The notes under the pieces were generated by a model. It was not told the DNA's origin, ran no database searches, and saw only the letters and a program-made list of their open reading frames with translations. Shown one piece after another: positions 1 to 8,644 of a stretch of DNA of 64,000 bases. The number at the start of each line of letters is the position of its first letter. The first letter of the stretch is position 1. This DNA comes from Thiobacter sp964445085 (lineage in GTDB: Bacteria; Pseudomonadota; Gammaproteobacteria; Burkholderiales; Thiobacteraceae). The position numbers and the translations under genes are program-made. The DNA is taken from contig CAYUJV010000001.1 in assembly GCA_964445085.1 (NCBI GenBank), positions 9,695 through 73,694 on the forward strand, in the 5' to 3' direction.

Positions 1-47
1 TCCAGCGCGCCCTGTCGGGACAGCGGCTGGATGCGATCGAGGTCTGA
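1..47 (+). CDS. hscA: HscA chaperone, C-terminal end only
   Basis: Only the last 14 codons are in the window, reading QRALSGQRLDAIEV and then a TGA stop. The tail resembles the C-terminal end of the Hsp70-type chaperone HscA, which helps transfer Fe-S clusters from the IscU scaffold. The isc-type ferredoxin starts a few bases later, which is the usual hscA-fdx order. The call rests on this short tail and on the neighbour. Confidence 0.6.
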   Translation, partial: QRALSGQRLDAIEV

Positions 48-51
48 AGCG

Positions 52-390
52 ATGCCGCAGCTCATCGTGCTGCCCCACGAAACCCTGTGCCCGGACGGCG
101 CCGCATTGGAGGCCCCAAGCGGCGCGACCATCTGCGACGCCCTGCTCGCCGCCGGCATCGAGCTCGACCACGCCTGCGAGCAGTCCTGCGCCTGCACCAC
201 CTGCCATGTCATCGTGCGCGAGGGCCTCGACTCGCTGAACCCAAGCACCGAGCAGGAGGACGACCTGCTCGACAAGGCCTGGGGGCTGGAGCCGGAATCG
301 CGCCTCGCCTGCCAGGCCGTGGTCGATGGCACGGACTTGGTGATCGAGATACCTAAATACTCGATCAACATGGTCAAGGAAGGGCATTGA
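52..390 (+). CDS. fdx: ISC-system [2Fe-2S] ferredoxin
   Basis: This 112-residue adrenodoxin-type [2Fe-2S] ferredoxin belongs to the housekeeping Fe-S assembly pathway and donates electrons during cluster building on IscU. The ligands are visible as C-x5-C-x2-C (CEQSCACTTC) plus a later Cys in RLACQ. The ATG of MPQLIV is chosen over an upstream in-frame ATG because it matches the usual start of the family and clears the hscA stop. No iscX follows. This ferredoxin is separate from the nif-associated ferredoxins further on. Confidence 0.92.
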   Translation: MPQLIVLPHETLCPDGAALEAPSGATICDALLAAGIELDHACEQSCACTTCHVIVREGLDSLNPSTEQEDDLLDKAWGLEPESRLACQAVVDGTDLVIEIPKYSINMVKEGH

Positions 391-604
391 GATGAGTCTG
401 TCCTGGCCAGCGCGCTGTCACAAGAACAGGCTCTGCATCGTGCTGCGCGCATCGGGGATTCTGGTGCAGAAAATCGTGCTGTTCTCGGTGTTCTCCGTGC
501 CGCTGTGGTGAGTGGGAAGACGTCCCTCTCCGCCGGGGTGAGGGTGCGGCGATCCCAATCCCGCCCACCACGTTGAACGCCGGCCTTTTTTGCGGAGGTC
601 CCTC

Positions 605-1717
605 ATGCGCATCGGCGTCCCGAAGGAAATCAAGGACCATGAATACCGTGTCGGCGTCACCCCTGCCGGCGTGAGCGCGTTCAAGGCCCACGGCCACGGC
701 GTGCTGGTGGAAGCCGGGGCCGGCGCGCGCATCGGCTTCAGCGATGCCCTGTACGAGGCGGCGGGCGCCATGATCGCCGGCCGCAGCGAAGTCTACGCCT
801 GCGACATGATCGTCAAGGTCAAGGAACCGCAGCCCACGGAGGTCTCCTTGCTGCGCGAGGGGCAGGTGCTGTTCTGCTACCTGCATCTCGCTCCCGAGCC
901 GGAACTCACCCGCGGCCTGCTCGAACGCAAGGTCATCGGCATCGCCTACGAGACGGTCACCGACGCCCAGGGCGCCCTGCCGCTGCTCACGCCCATGTCG
1001 GAAGTCGCCGGCCGCCTCGCGGTGCAGGCCGGCGCCACGGCGCTGCAGATCGCCAACGGCGGCAGCGGCGTGCTGCTCGGCGGCGTGCCGGGCGTGGCGC
1101 CGGGCAAGGTGCTCGTCCTGGGCGGCGGCGTGTCGGGCATCAATGCCGCGAAGCTGGCGCTGGGTCTCGGTGCCGACGTCACCGTGCTCGACATCAACCT
1201 CGCGCGGCTGCGCTATCTGGACGACGTATTCGGCATGCGCCTGAAAACGCGCTTCTCCGAACCGGCCGCGCTCGCCGCGCTCACGCCCGAGGCCGACCTG
1301 GTCATCGGCGCCGTCCTCATCCCGGGCGGGCGCGCGCCGCAGCTGTTGACGCGCGAGATGATCAAGGCGATGAAGCCGGGCTCCGCTTTCGTGGACATCG
1401 CCATCGACCAGGGCGGCTGCGCCGAGACCTCGCGCCCCACCACCCATTCCGACCCGACCTATGTCGAGCATGGGGTGGTGCACTACTGCGTCACCAACAT
1501 GCCCGGCGCCACCGCGCGCACCTCCACCCTGGCCCTGACCCAGGCCACGCTGCCGCTGGCGCTGGAGCTGGCGGACAAGGGCTACGCCCGCGCGCTCCTG
1601 GACAATCCCGGGCTGCAGGATGGGCTGAACGTGTTTCGCGGCCAGGTCACGCATCCGGCGGTGGCGGCGGATCTTGGCTATGCGCTGGAGCCGGTGGAGA
1701 CGGCGTTGGCGGCATAG
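605..1717 (+). CDS. ald: Alanine dehydrogenase
   Basis: A 370-residue protein of the family's usual length. It should interconvert L-alanine and pyruvate plus ammonia with NAD. Seen: the N-terminal MRIGVPKEIKDHE signature, a substrate-side VKVKEPQ segment, and a Rossmann loop GGGVSG near residue 180. A GGAGG ribosome site precedes the ATG. It stands alone between isc and nif genes. The 214 bases upstream hold only fragments of low-complexity intergenic repeats, including a CCTCTCCGCCGGGGTGAGG stretch. A link to nitrogen assimilation is inferred from position only. Confidence 0.93.
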   Translation: MRIGVPKEIKDHEYRVGVTPAGVSAFKAHGHGVLVEAGAGARIGFSDALYEAAGAMIAGRSEVYACDMIVKVKEPQPTEVSLLREGQVLFCYLHLAPEPELTRGLLERKVIGIAYETVTDAQGALPLLTPMSEVAGRLAVQAGATALQIANGGSGVLLGGVPGVAPGKVLVLGGGVSGINAAKLALGLGADVTVLDINLARLRYLDDVFGMRLKTRFSEPAALAALTPEADLVIGAVLIPGGRAPQLLTREMIKAMKPGSAFVDIAIDQGGCAETSRPTTHSDPTYVEHGVVHYCVTNMPGATARTSTLALTQATLPLALELADKGYARALLDNPGLQDGLNVFRGQVTHPAVAADLGYALEPVETALAA

Positions 1718-1814
1718 TTGCGGTTGCGCGCTTCCCGTGCCTTCTTTCGGGCCGGGTGTGCCCCGGCGCCTGTCGAGACTCACATGACCGCCTGTCGGCC
1801 GCGTTTCCCGCGGC

Positions 1815-1907
1815 GAAATCCTCCCTGTCCCCTCTTTTGCAAAGAGGGGAACCTGCTACACAAGGACTTAGCAGGTTCCTCCCGTTGGCAAGGACAGAAG
1901 GGATTTC
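1815..1907. repeat. Compound palindromic intergenic element
   Basis: About 93 bases fold as nested hairpins. An outer pair (1815-1830 with 1892-1907) is complementary over 16 bases with two mismatches. A perfect 9-bp stem lies at 1829-1837/1841-1849, and an 11-bp stem at 1848-1858/1869-1879. No T-run follows, so it is not a classic terminator. It is placed just upstream of the nifV enhancer and looks like a small mobile or MITE-type repeat. Confidence 0.7.
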
Positions 1908-1983
1908 AGCGGCGCCACTCGATCGGGTAATTTCCAACAAGACACTGCACGCCAACGCACCTCACCCGATCCGCAAATATCCC

Positions 1984-1999
1984 TGTCGCAATCCCTACA
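1984..1999. promoter_or_regulatory. NifA enhancer site (UAS) for nifV
   Basis: TGT-CGCAATCCCT-ACA matches the NifA upstream activator consensus TGT-N10-ACA exactly. It lies 84 bases upstream of the -24 element of the nifV promoter, a normal distance for an enhancer. Confidence 0.85.
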
Positions 2000-2082
2000 A
2001 TCCGCGACAAATGTCGCTTCCCCCTCCCCTGCGGTTTCCCATTCAAAGCGGTAACAGCCTGATTGGCGCCAGGAATTTCCGC

Positions 2083-2098
2083 TGGCACAGCCCTTGCT
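2083..2098 (+). promoter_or_regulatory. Sigma-54 promoter of the nifV operon
   Basis: TGGCAC-AGCCC-TTGCT is a perfect -24/-12 sigma-54 promoter. It lies 38 bases before the nifV ATG and downstream of a NifA site. It should drive nifV-cysE-nifW-fixABCX and the genes behind them. Confidence 0.92.
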
Positions 2099-2136
2099 CC
2101 ATACCCAAGCGAAAGCGATTCATCTTCGGAGCGAAC

Positions 2137-3279
2137 ATGGCCCAACCTTCGGTAGTCGTAAACGACACGACCCTGCGCGATGGCGAGCAGACCGCCGGCG
2201 TGGCCTTCACCGCCGAAGAGCGCATCGCCATCGCCCGCGCCCTGGCCGCGGCCGGGGTGCCGGAAATGGAGGTCGGCATTCCGGTGATGGGGCCGGACGA
2301 GCAAGAGAACATCCTCGCCATCGCCCGGCTCGGCCTGCCGTCGAATCTCATGGCGTGGGGCCGCATGTGCGACGCCGACCTGACCGCCGCCGCCAGCTGC
2401 GGCGTGCATATCGTCAACCTGTCGATCCCGGTGTCCGACATCCAGATCCGCCACAAGCTGGGCCGCGACCGGGAATGGGTGCTCGACAGCATCACCCACT
2501 TCGTGAGCATGGCCCTGGATCTGGGCATGGACGTGTGCGTCGGCGGCGAGGACGCCTCGCGCGCCGACATGGATTTCCTGCTGCGGGTGGTCGACGCGGC
2601 CCAGGTCGCCGGCGCGCGCCGCTTCCGCTTCGCCGACACCCTGGGCCTGCTTGACCCGTTCACCACGTTCAAGCGCATCAACCAGCTGCGCGAGGCCACC
2701 GACCTGGAGCTGGAGATGCATGCCCATAACGACCTCGGCCTGGCGACGGCCAACACCCTCGCCGCCGTGCTCGCCGGTGCCACGCACATCAACACCACGG
2801 TCAATGGCCTCGGCGAGCGCGCCGGCAACGCCGCGCTGGAGGAATCCGTCACCGCGATGCATCACCTGTACAACGTGCAGACCGGCATCGACACCCGCCA
2901 CTTCCCGGAGATTTCGCGCCTCGTGGCGATCGCATCCGGTCGACCGGTCCCCGTGAACAAGAGCATCGTCGGCGACGGCGTGTTCACCCACGAGTCCGGC
3001 ATCCACGTTGATGGCCTGATCAAGAACCCTCTCAACTACCAGGGCCTCCCCCCCGAGGAAGTCGGCCGCACCCACAAGCTGGTGCTCGGCAAGCATTCCG
3101 GCTCGAGCGCGGTCAGGCAGGCCTATGCCGGCATCGGCATCACGCTCACCGATTTCGAGGCCAAGACGCTGCTGGCCCGCATCCGCGAACACGCCGTGGC
3201 CACCAAGCGCACCCCGACGCCGGCGGACCTGGAGCGCTTCTATCTCGAAGCGCTGCCCCGCGCGCTGGCGCGGTCCTGA
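2137..3279 (+). CDS. nifV: Homocitrate synthase
   Basis: A 380-residue protein that condenses acetyl-CoA with 2-oxoglutarate to homocitrate, the organic ligand of FeMo-cofactor. Seen: the HMGL/isopropylmalate-synthase signature NDTTLRDGEQ at the N-terminus, metal-site HAHNDLG and the GLGERAGNA motif. The ATG at 2137 is chosen because it follows the sigma-54 promoter and a GGAG site; the open frame extends much further upstream through untranslated DNA. First gene of a NifA-controlled operon. Confidence 0.96.
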   Translation: MAQPSVVVNDTTLRDGEQTAGVAFTAEERIAIARALAAAGVPEMEVGIPVMGPDEQENILAIARLGLPSNLMAWGRMCDADLTAAASCGVHIVNLSIPVSDIQIRHKLGRDREWVLDSITHFVSMALDLGMDVCVGGEDASRADMDFLLRVVDAAQVAGARRFRFADTLGLLDPFTTFKRINQLREATDLELEMHAHNDLGLATANTLAAVLAGATHINTTVNGLGERAGNAALEESVTAMHHLYNVQTGIDTRHFPEISRLVAIASGRPVPVNKSIVGDGVFTHESGIHVDGLIKNPLNYQGLPPEEVGRTHKLVLGKHSGSSAVRQAYAGIGITLTDFEAKTLLARIREHAVATKRTPTPADLERFYLEALPRALARS

Positions 3280-3294
3280 GAGGAGCCAGAAACC

Positions 3295-4107
3295 ATGTCC
3301 GAGATGCTCGACCTCAAGACCCTGGCCAGCCGCGACGTGCAGTCGCCCATCGAGCCCACGCCCGGCCTTCTCGCCCTGCTGCGTGAAGACGTGGCCTGCG
3401 TGTTCGGGCGCGACCCGGCGGCGCGCACCACCTGGGAAGTCGTCACCACCTATCCCGGCATCCATGCGCTGATGTGGCACCGCATCAGCCATGCCCTGTG
3501 GAAGCGTGGGCTGCGCTATCCGGCACGGTTCCTGAGTTTTCTCGCGCGCATGTTCACCCAGATCGATATTCATCCCGGCGCCACCATCGGCCGCCGCTTC
3601 TTCATCGATCACGGCTGCGGCGTGGTCATCGGCGAAACGGCAGAAATCGGTAACGACGTCACGCTCTATCACGGCGTCACCCTCGGCGGCGTCTCCTGGA
3701 ATCCGGGCAAGCGCCACCCGACTCTCGAAGACGGCGTGGTGGTGGGCGCCGGAGCCAAGATCCTTGGTCCGATCACCGTCGGCCGCGATGCGCGCGTCGG
3801 CGCCAACTCGGTGGTGATCAACGACGTTCCCGCGACCATGACGGTGGTCGGCATTCCTGGCCGCGTCGTGCTGCCCGCCAGCCAGCGCCGCATCACCCGG
3901 CAGGGCATCGACCTCGACCACCACCTGATGCCGGACCCGGTGGGCAAGGCGATCTCCTGCCTGCTCGACCGCATCGCGGTCCTGGAAAAGCAACTGGGCA
4001 TTCCCGGCGACACGCCGGTGCTGCCGGCCACGACCGACTGCGTCACCTGCACCGAAACCTGCGACCCGGCCCACGTGGCCGCGGGACGCAATCGGGCCAC
4101 TCACTGA
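3295..4107 (+). CDS. cysE: Serine O-acetyltransferase, nif copy
   Basis: A 270-residue hexapeptide-repeat acetyltransferase that makes O-acetylserine for cysteine synthesis. Seen: the DIHPGATIG, HGVTLGG and GIPGRVV left-handed beta-helix motifs and the catalytic His in DHGCGVVIGE. A C-terminal tail carries CVTCTETC, an extra Cys-rich end not needed for catalysis. It starts 15 bases after nifV behind AGAGGAG. A cysE copy next to nifV is known from Azotobacter and is thought to raise cysteine supply for Fe-S cluster building by NifS. Confidence 0.93.
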   Translation: MSEMLDLKTLASRDVQSPIEPTPGLLALLREDVACVFGRDPAARTTWEVVTTYPGIHALMWHRISHALWKRGLRYPARFLSFLARMFTQIDIHPGATIGRRFFIDHGCGVVIGETAEIGNDVTLYHGVTLGGVSWNPGKRHPTLEDGVVVGAGAKILGPITVGRDARVGANSVVINDVPATMTVVGIPGRVVLPASQRRITRQGIDLDHHLMPDPVGKAISCLLDRIAVLEKQLGIPGDTPVLPATTDCVTCTETCDPAHVAAGRNRATH

Positions 4108-4117
4108 AGGAAACGCC

Positions 4118-4450
4118 ATGAGCGAACTGTTCAAGAAAATGGCCAGCTTTTCCGCCGCGGAGGACTTTCTCGACTTCTTCCAGGTGGACTACGACCAGGC
4201 CGTGGTCAACGTCAACCGCCTGCACATCCTCAAGCGCTTCAATCAATACCTGCGGGCGACCCCCGGCACGGCGGAAATGACCGACGACGCGCTGCGCAGC
4301 GTTTGCAAGGAACTGCTGACCAGAGCCTACGGCGACTTCGTCCGCTCGACCCCGGCGCAGGAAAAGGTCTTCAAGGTTTTCCAGGACGTGGACGGAAAGC
4401 AGCACGTCTCCATCGACAGCCTGCGCACCGCCATGCCGACCCGCGGCTAA
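4118..4450 (+). CDS. nifW: Nitrogenase-stabilizing protein NifW
   Basis: A 110-residue helical protein of the NifW family, which binds the MoFe protein and protects it from oxygen. Seen: the family pattern SAEDFLDFF near the start, the VNRLHILKRF helix and a C-terminal VFKVFQ segment. It starts 10 bases after cysE with AAGGA as ribosome site and is followed closely by fixA. Confidence 0.92.
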   Translation: MSELFKKMASFSAAEDFLDFFQVDYDQAVVNVNRLHILKRFNQYLRATPGTAEMTDDALRSVCKELLTRAYGDFVRSTPAQEKVFKVFQDVDGKQHVSIDSLRTAMPTRG

Positions 4451-4463
4451 GGAGCCAAGCACC

Positions 4464-5309
4464 ATGCACATCGTCGTCTGCATCAAGCAGGTTCCGGACA
4501 GCGCCCAAATCCGCGTGCATCCGGTGACCAACACCATCATGCGCCAGGGCGTGCCGGCCATCGTCAACCCCTACGACCTGTTCGCGCTGGAAGAGGCGCT
4601 GCGCCTGAAGGACCAGTACGGCGCCCGCGTCACCGTGCTGTGCATGGGCCCGCCCCAGGCCGAGGCCGCGTTGAGGAAGGCCATCTCCTTCGGTGCCGAC
4701 GACGCCATCCTGGTCACCGACCGCGCCTTCGCCGGCTCCGACACCCTGGCCACCAGCTTCGCCCTGGCCTCCGCCATCAGGAAAATCCAGGAAGACATGC
4801 CGGTGGACATCGTGTTCGCCGGCAAGCAGACCATCGACGGCGACACCGCCCAGGTCGGACCCGGCATCGCCAAGCGCCTGGACCTGCAGCTGCTGACCTA
4901 CGTGTCGAAGATCGTCGAGCTCGACCTGGAACGGCGCGAGATCACCCTGCACCGGCGCGCCGAAGGCGGCGTGCAGGTTCTGAAAACGCAACTGCCCTGC
5001 CTGATCACCATGCTCGAAGGCACCAACGAGATGCGTTTCGCCACCATGGCCAACATGTTCCGCGCCGCGCGCTATCCCTTGAAACAGTGGGACAAGGACG
5101 CCGCCGGCATCGAGGACGTGAGCAAGATCGGCCTCAAGGGCTCGCCCACCATCGTGAGCAAGGTGTTCGCGCCGCAGCCCAAGTCGCAGCGTGCAGAGAT
5201 GATCGACTGCGAAAGCCGCGAGCCGAAGGATTTGTCGGTCACCCTGCTGACGAAGATGTTCACCAAATTCCCGCACCTGGCCGAGGAAATCGGCAAGAAC
5301 GGCGCATAG
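4464..5309 (+). CDS. fixA: Electron transfer flavoprotein beta subunit FixA
   Basis: A 281-residue ETF-beta protein. With FixB it forms the flavin core of the FixABCX complex, which splits NADH electrons by bifurcation to reduce quinone and a ferredoxin or flavodoxin for nitrogenase. Seen: MHIVVCIKQVPD at the start, the GKQTIDGDTAQVGP nucleotide-binding segment and an EGTNEMR motif. It is 13 bases behind nifW in the same operon. Confidence 0.95.
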   Translation: MHIVVCIKQVPDSAQIRVHPVTNTIMRQGVPAIVNPYDLFALEEALRLKDQYGARVTVLCMGPPQAEAALRKAISFGADDAILVTDRAFAGSDTLATSFALASAIRKIQEDMPVDIVFAGKQTIDGDTAQVGPGIAKRLDLQLLTYVSKIVELDLERREITLHRRAEGGVQVLKTQLPCLITMLEGTNEMRFATMANMFRAARYPLKQWDKDAAGIEDVSKIGLKGSPTIVSKVFAPQPKSQRAEMIDCESREPKDLSVTLLTKMFTKFPHLAEEIGKNGA

Positions 5310-5333
5310 CGGACGGCACCAGAGGATCAAGCC

Positions 5334-6425
5334 ATGAGCGAAACAACCGAACAGAAAAAACCCGCCGGGCGGCGCAAATTCGAGCTCGACCCGCGCCTGG
5401 CGTCATACAAGGGCGTGTGGGTCTTCGTCGAGCACGAGCGCGGCGTGGCCCACCCGGTGTCTTGGGAGCTGATGGGCGAAGGCCGCAAGCTGGCCGACAA
5501 ACTCGGGGTGCCGCTGGCCGGCGTGGTGATGGGGGCGCCAGGCATCGCGACCCGCAAATTCTGTCAGGAGGCCTTCCACTACGGCGCCGACCTCTGCTAC
5601 CTGATGGAAGACCCGCTGCTGTCCGACTACCGCAACCAGCCCTTCACCAAGGGGCTGACCGATCTGGTCAATGCCTATCAGCCTGAAATCCTGCTGCTGG
5701 GCGCAACGACACTCGGCCGCGACCTGGCCGGCAGCGTCGCCACCACCCTGCAGACCGGGCTCACCGCCGACTGCACCGAGCTCAACATCGACATGGAAAA
5801 CCGCAGCCTGGCCGCGACCCGCCCAACCTTCGGCGGCAGCCTGCTGTGCACCATCGTCACCCTGAACTACCGCCCGCAGATGGCCACCGTGCGGCCGCGG
5901 GTGATGAGCATGCCAAAGAAGGACGACACCCGCACCGGCAGCATCACCGAGCACCCGCTGGGCATGATTGAAACCGACATCGTCACCAAGGTGCTCGAAT
6001 ACATCCCCGACAACCTCGCCGGCAAGCCGCAGCTGCCCTTCGCCGACATCATCGTGTCCGGCGGGCGCGGCATGAAGCGCCCGGAGAATTTCCAGCTGAT
6101 CTGGGACCTGGCCAAGGTGCTGGGGGCCGAAGTCGGCGCCACCCGGCCGGTGGTGCAGGCCGGCTGGGTGGAACTGGATCGCCAGGTTGGCCAGTCCGGC
6201 AAGACCGTGCGCCCCAAGCTCTACATCGCCGCCGGCATCTCCGGCGCGATCCAGCACCGCGTCGGCATGGAGGGCTCGGACGTGATCATCGCCATCAACA
6301 CCGACGAGAACGCGCCGATCTTTGACTTCGCCACCTACGGCATCGTCGGCAATGCGATGACGGTATTGCCGGCGCTGACCGAGGCGTTCCGGCAGCAATT
6401 GGCGACGGCAAAGGTGGCGGTTTGA
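5334..6425 (+). CDS. fixB: Electron transfer flavoprotein alpha subunit FixB
   Basis: A 363-residue ETF-alpha protein that partners FixA. Seen: the C-terminal FAD-binding domain with SGGRGMK, PVVQAGW and the signature LYIAAGISGAIQHRVGM. Late in the protein, AINTDENAPIF is typical of the FAD-adenine pocket. The 155-base gap to fixC carries a palindromic repeat, but no promoter of its own is evident. Confidence 0.95.
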   Translation: MSETTEQKKPAGRRKFELDPRLASYKGVWVFVEHERGVAHPVSWELMGEGRKLADKLGVPLAGVVMGAPGIATRKFCQEAFHYGADLCYLMEDPLLSDYRNQPFTKGLTDLVNAYQPEILLLGATTLGRDLAGSVATTLQTGLTADCTELNIDMENRSLAATRPTFGGSLLCTIVTLNYRPQMATVRPRVMSMPKKDDTRTGSITEHPLGMIETDIVTKVLEYIPDNLAGKPQLPFADIIVSGGRGMKRPENFQLIWDLAKVLGAEVGATRPVVQAGWVELDRQVGQSGKTVRPKLYIAAGISGAIQHRVGMEGSDVIIAINTDENAPIFDFATYGIVGNAMTVLPALTEAFRQQLATAKVAV

Positions 6426-6435
6426 ACACCGATCT

Positions 6436-6562
6436 CACCACAGAGGCACAAAGACACAGAGAAATGCACAACCATTTTCATAAAATCAGTGCCAAGTCGC
6501 CTGAGTGGCCAGCAACGAGACACCGGTGTGGGTTTTCTCTGTGCCTCTGTGTCTCTGTGGTG
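6436..6562. repeat. Imperfect inverted repeat between fixB and fixC
   Basis: Two 29-base arms (6436-6464 and 6534-6562) are near-perfect reverse complements of the type CACCACAGAG...CACAGAGAAA. They enclose about 70 bases and fill the fixB-fixC gap. A degenerate single arm of the same type lies near 460-510, downstream of fdx. It would form a long hairpin in the fix mRNA. Confidence 0.75.
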
Positions 6563-6580
6563 AACGCTAAGGAGTAATCA

Positions 6581-7879
6581 ATGGACGAAAAATTTGACGC
6601 AATCGTAGTCGGCGCCGGCCCGTCGGGCAATGCCGCGGCCTACACCCTGGCCAAGGCCGGTCTGAAGGTCTTGCAGATCGAGCGTGGCGAATACCCGGGC
6701 TCGAAGAACGTGCAGGGCGCGATCCTGTACTCCAAGGCGCTGGAGGAAATCATCCCCGACTTCCGCGAAGACGCGCCGCTGGAGCGCCACATCATCGAAC
6801 AGCAGATGTGGGTGCTGGACGACGAGTCCTACGTCGGCTCCACCTACCGCTCCGCCGAGTTCAACAAGCAGCCCTACAACCGCTACACCATCATCCGCGC
6901 CCAGTTCGACAAGTGGTTCTCCAAGCGCGTGCAGGAGGCTGGCGCGCTGCTGGTGTGCGAGACCACCGTCACCAATCTGATCATGGACCGCGACCGCGTG
7001 ATCGGCGTGCAGACCGACCGCGAGGGCGGCTCGGTGTACGCGGATGTGGTCATCCTGGCCGATGGGGTGAACTCGCTGCTGGCGAAGAAGGCCGGCTTCC
7101 ATCCCGAGCTCGAACCCAAGGACGTGGCGCTGGCGGTGAAGGAAATCCACTTCCTGCCGGAAGAAACCATCCAGACCCGCTTCAACATCGGCGAGGGCGA
7201 AGGCGTGGTGATCGAGATGGCGGGCAAGATCACCCAGGGCATGATGGGCACCGGCTTCCTCTACACCAACAAGGACTCGCTCACCATCGGCGTCGGCTGC
7301 ATGCTGTCCGACTTCAAGCAGCAGAAGACCACACCTTACATGCTGCTGGAGCAGATGAAGGCCCATCCCGCCATCAAGCCCCTGATCGCCGGTGGCGAGA
7401 TGAAGGAATACACCGCGCACCTGATCCCGGAAGGCGGCTACAAGGCCATGCCCAGGCTCGTCGGCGAGGGCTGGATGATCGTCGGCGACTCTGGCATGTT
7501 CGTCAACGCGGTGCACCGCGAAGGCTCGAATCTCGCCATGACCACCGGGCGCCTCGCCGCCGAGACCGTGATCGACCTCAAGCAGAAGAACCTGCCGATG
7601 ACCGCCGCCAACCTCGCCTACTACCAGGGCCGGCTGGAAGACAGTTTCGTCATGAAGGACCTGAAGAAGTACAAGAACATGCCGGAAATCTTTCATAAGA
7701 ATAACCAGTTCTTCACCGACTATCCGGAGCTGGTGAACCGCGCCGCCCACACCATGCTGACCGTGGACGGCGTGGACAAGAAGACCAAGGAGCGCCAGAT
7801 CCGCGAGAGCTTCCGGCAGCGGCGCTCGATGTTCGGCCTGATGGGCGATGCGTTCAAGTTTTGGAGGGCTTTCGAATGA
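6581..7879 (+). CDS. fixC: FixC flavoprotein (ETF-quinone oxidoreductase-like)
   Basis: A 432-residue FAD protein related to ETF-ubiquinone oxidoreductase; it passes the high-potential branch of bifurcated electrons to quinone. Seen: the N-terminal GAGPSGNAAA dinucleotide-binding loop, the LADGVNS motif, and GDSGMFVN before the second FAD contact. The start follows AAGGAGTAATCA. Its stop overlaps the fixX start (ATGA). Confidence 0.95.
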   Translation: MDEKFDAIVVGAGPSGNAAAYTLAKAGLKVLQIERGEYPGSKNVQGAILYSKALEEIIPDFREDAPLERHIIEQQMWVLDDESYVGSTYRSAEFNKQPYNRYTIIRAQFDKWFSKRVQEAGALLVCETTVTNLIMDRDRVIGVQTDREGGSVYADVVILADGVNSLLAKKAGFHPELEPKDVALAVKEIHFLPEETIQTRFNIGEGEGVVIEMAGKITQGMMGTGFLYTNKDSLTIGVGCMLSDFKQQKTTPYMLLEQMKAHPAIKPLIAGGEMKEYTAHLIPEGGYKAMPRLVGEGWMIVGDSGMFVNAVHREGSNLAMTTGRLAAETVIDLKQKNLPMTAANLAYYQGRLEDSFVMKDLKKYKNMPEIFHKNNQFFTDYPELVNRAAHTMLTVDGVDKKTKERQIRESFRQRRSMFGLMGDAFKFWRAFE

Positions 7880-8169
7880 TCCCGGTGAAAGTAGAGGAAA
7901 AGCTGTTCCAGAACCGCTACCGCGTCGATCCCGGCCGGCCGCACATCAGCATCAGGAACCCCACCACCTGCCAGGTGGAATGCAAGACCCAGGAATGCAC
8001 GGTCTGCTGTCCCGCCGGCTGCTACACCGCGGAAGGCAATGGCCAGGTGGTGCTGATCACCGATGGCTGCCTGGAATGCGGCACCTGCCGCATCATCTGC
8101 ACCACCTACCGCAATGTGGACTGGGAGTATCCGCGCGGCGGATACGGCATCCTGTTCAAGTTTGGATGA
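7876..8169 (+). CDS. fixX: Ferredoxin-like protein FixX
   Basis: A 97-residue ferredoxin-like subunit of FixABCX carrying the low-potential [4Fe-4S] centre. Seen: an upstream Cys pair (CKTQEC, CCPAGCY) and the cluster motif CLECGTCRIIC. The ATG at 7876 overlaps the fixC stop by four bases, so the longer frame from 7861 is rejected. Confidence 0.94.
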   Translation: MIPVKVEEKLFQNRYRVDPGRPHISIRNPTTCQVECKTQECTVCCPAGCYTAEGNGQVVLITDGCLECGTCRIICTTYRNVDWEYPRGGYGILFKFG

Positions 8170-8171
8170 TT

Positions 8172-8261
8172 GCTAGCTGGTAGCTTGTAGCTGGTAGCTT
8201 GTAGCGAAAAGCCGCGCTGCGCGCGACAAACAGCTACAAGCTACAGGCTACAAGCTACTGG
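8172..8261. repeat. Palindromic element with tandem 14-base unit
   Basis: The left arm (8172-8205) contains the unit AGCTGGTAGCTTGT twice. The right arm (8231-8261) is its approximate reverse complement. The centre is a GC-rich hairpin around CCGCGCTGCGCGC. A diverged element with a GCGCTTCGCGCGC core is found between nifN and nifE. It fills the fixX-ferredoxin gap and has no coding sense. Confidence 0.75.
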
Positions 8262-8291
8262 CCATAACCCCCCTACCAGCTAAGGAATCTC

Positions 8292-8615
8292 ATGCCCAAA
8301 CCCGAAAAACACGTCTTCGTCTGCGTTCAGAACCGCGGCCCCGGACACCCGCGCGGCTCCTGCGTGCAAAGCGGCGCCGCGGAAGTGTGGGAGGAATTTG
8401 CTTACAACTTCCAGCAGAAGGGCTTGAACGGCCGCTTCGCCCTGAGTAACACCGGCTGCCTCGGCCCCTGCAACGGCCCGCATGTGCTGGTCTATCCGGA
8501 AGGCGTGATGTACGGCAAGGTCACCAAGGATGACGTCGCGGCCATCGTGGAAGAACACCTGCTGGGCGGGACGCCGGTGGATCGGCTGAAGCTGCCGCCG
8601 GGTGTGTGGGATTGA
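8292..8615 (+). CDS. Thioredoxin-fold [2Fe-2S] ferredoxin
   Basis: A 107-residue protein of the thioredoxin-like [2Fe-2S] ferredoxin family (relatives of the NuoE fold and Azotobacter/Aquifex ferredoxins). Ligands appear as a Cys in VFVCVQ, a Cys in PRGSC, and the pair TGCLGPC. It lies behind fixX in the nifV-fix operon, with AAGGA before the ATG. Electron transfer to or from nitrogenase, or protection of nitrogenase, is inferred from the neighbourhood. Confidence 0.88.
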   Translation: MPKPEKHVFVCVQNRGPGHPRGSCVQSGAAEVWEEFAYNFQQKGLNGRFALSNTGCLGPCNGPHVLVYPEGVMYGKVTKDDVAAIVEEHLLGGTPVDRLKLPPGVWD

Positions 8616-8644
8616 CCAGCCCAGGCGTGATGACGGAACAGCAG

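Noticed and set aside
392..511. 39-codon open frame after fdx
   Set aside because: No ribosome site, no resemblance to IscX, and it runs through a repeat-like CTGTGGTGAG segment.
8172..8205. Tandem 14-base repeat considered as CRISPR or iteron
   Set aside because: Only two units, no spacers, and the unit is part of a larger palindrome.
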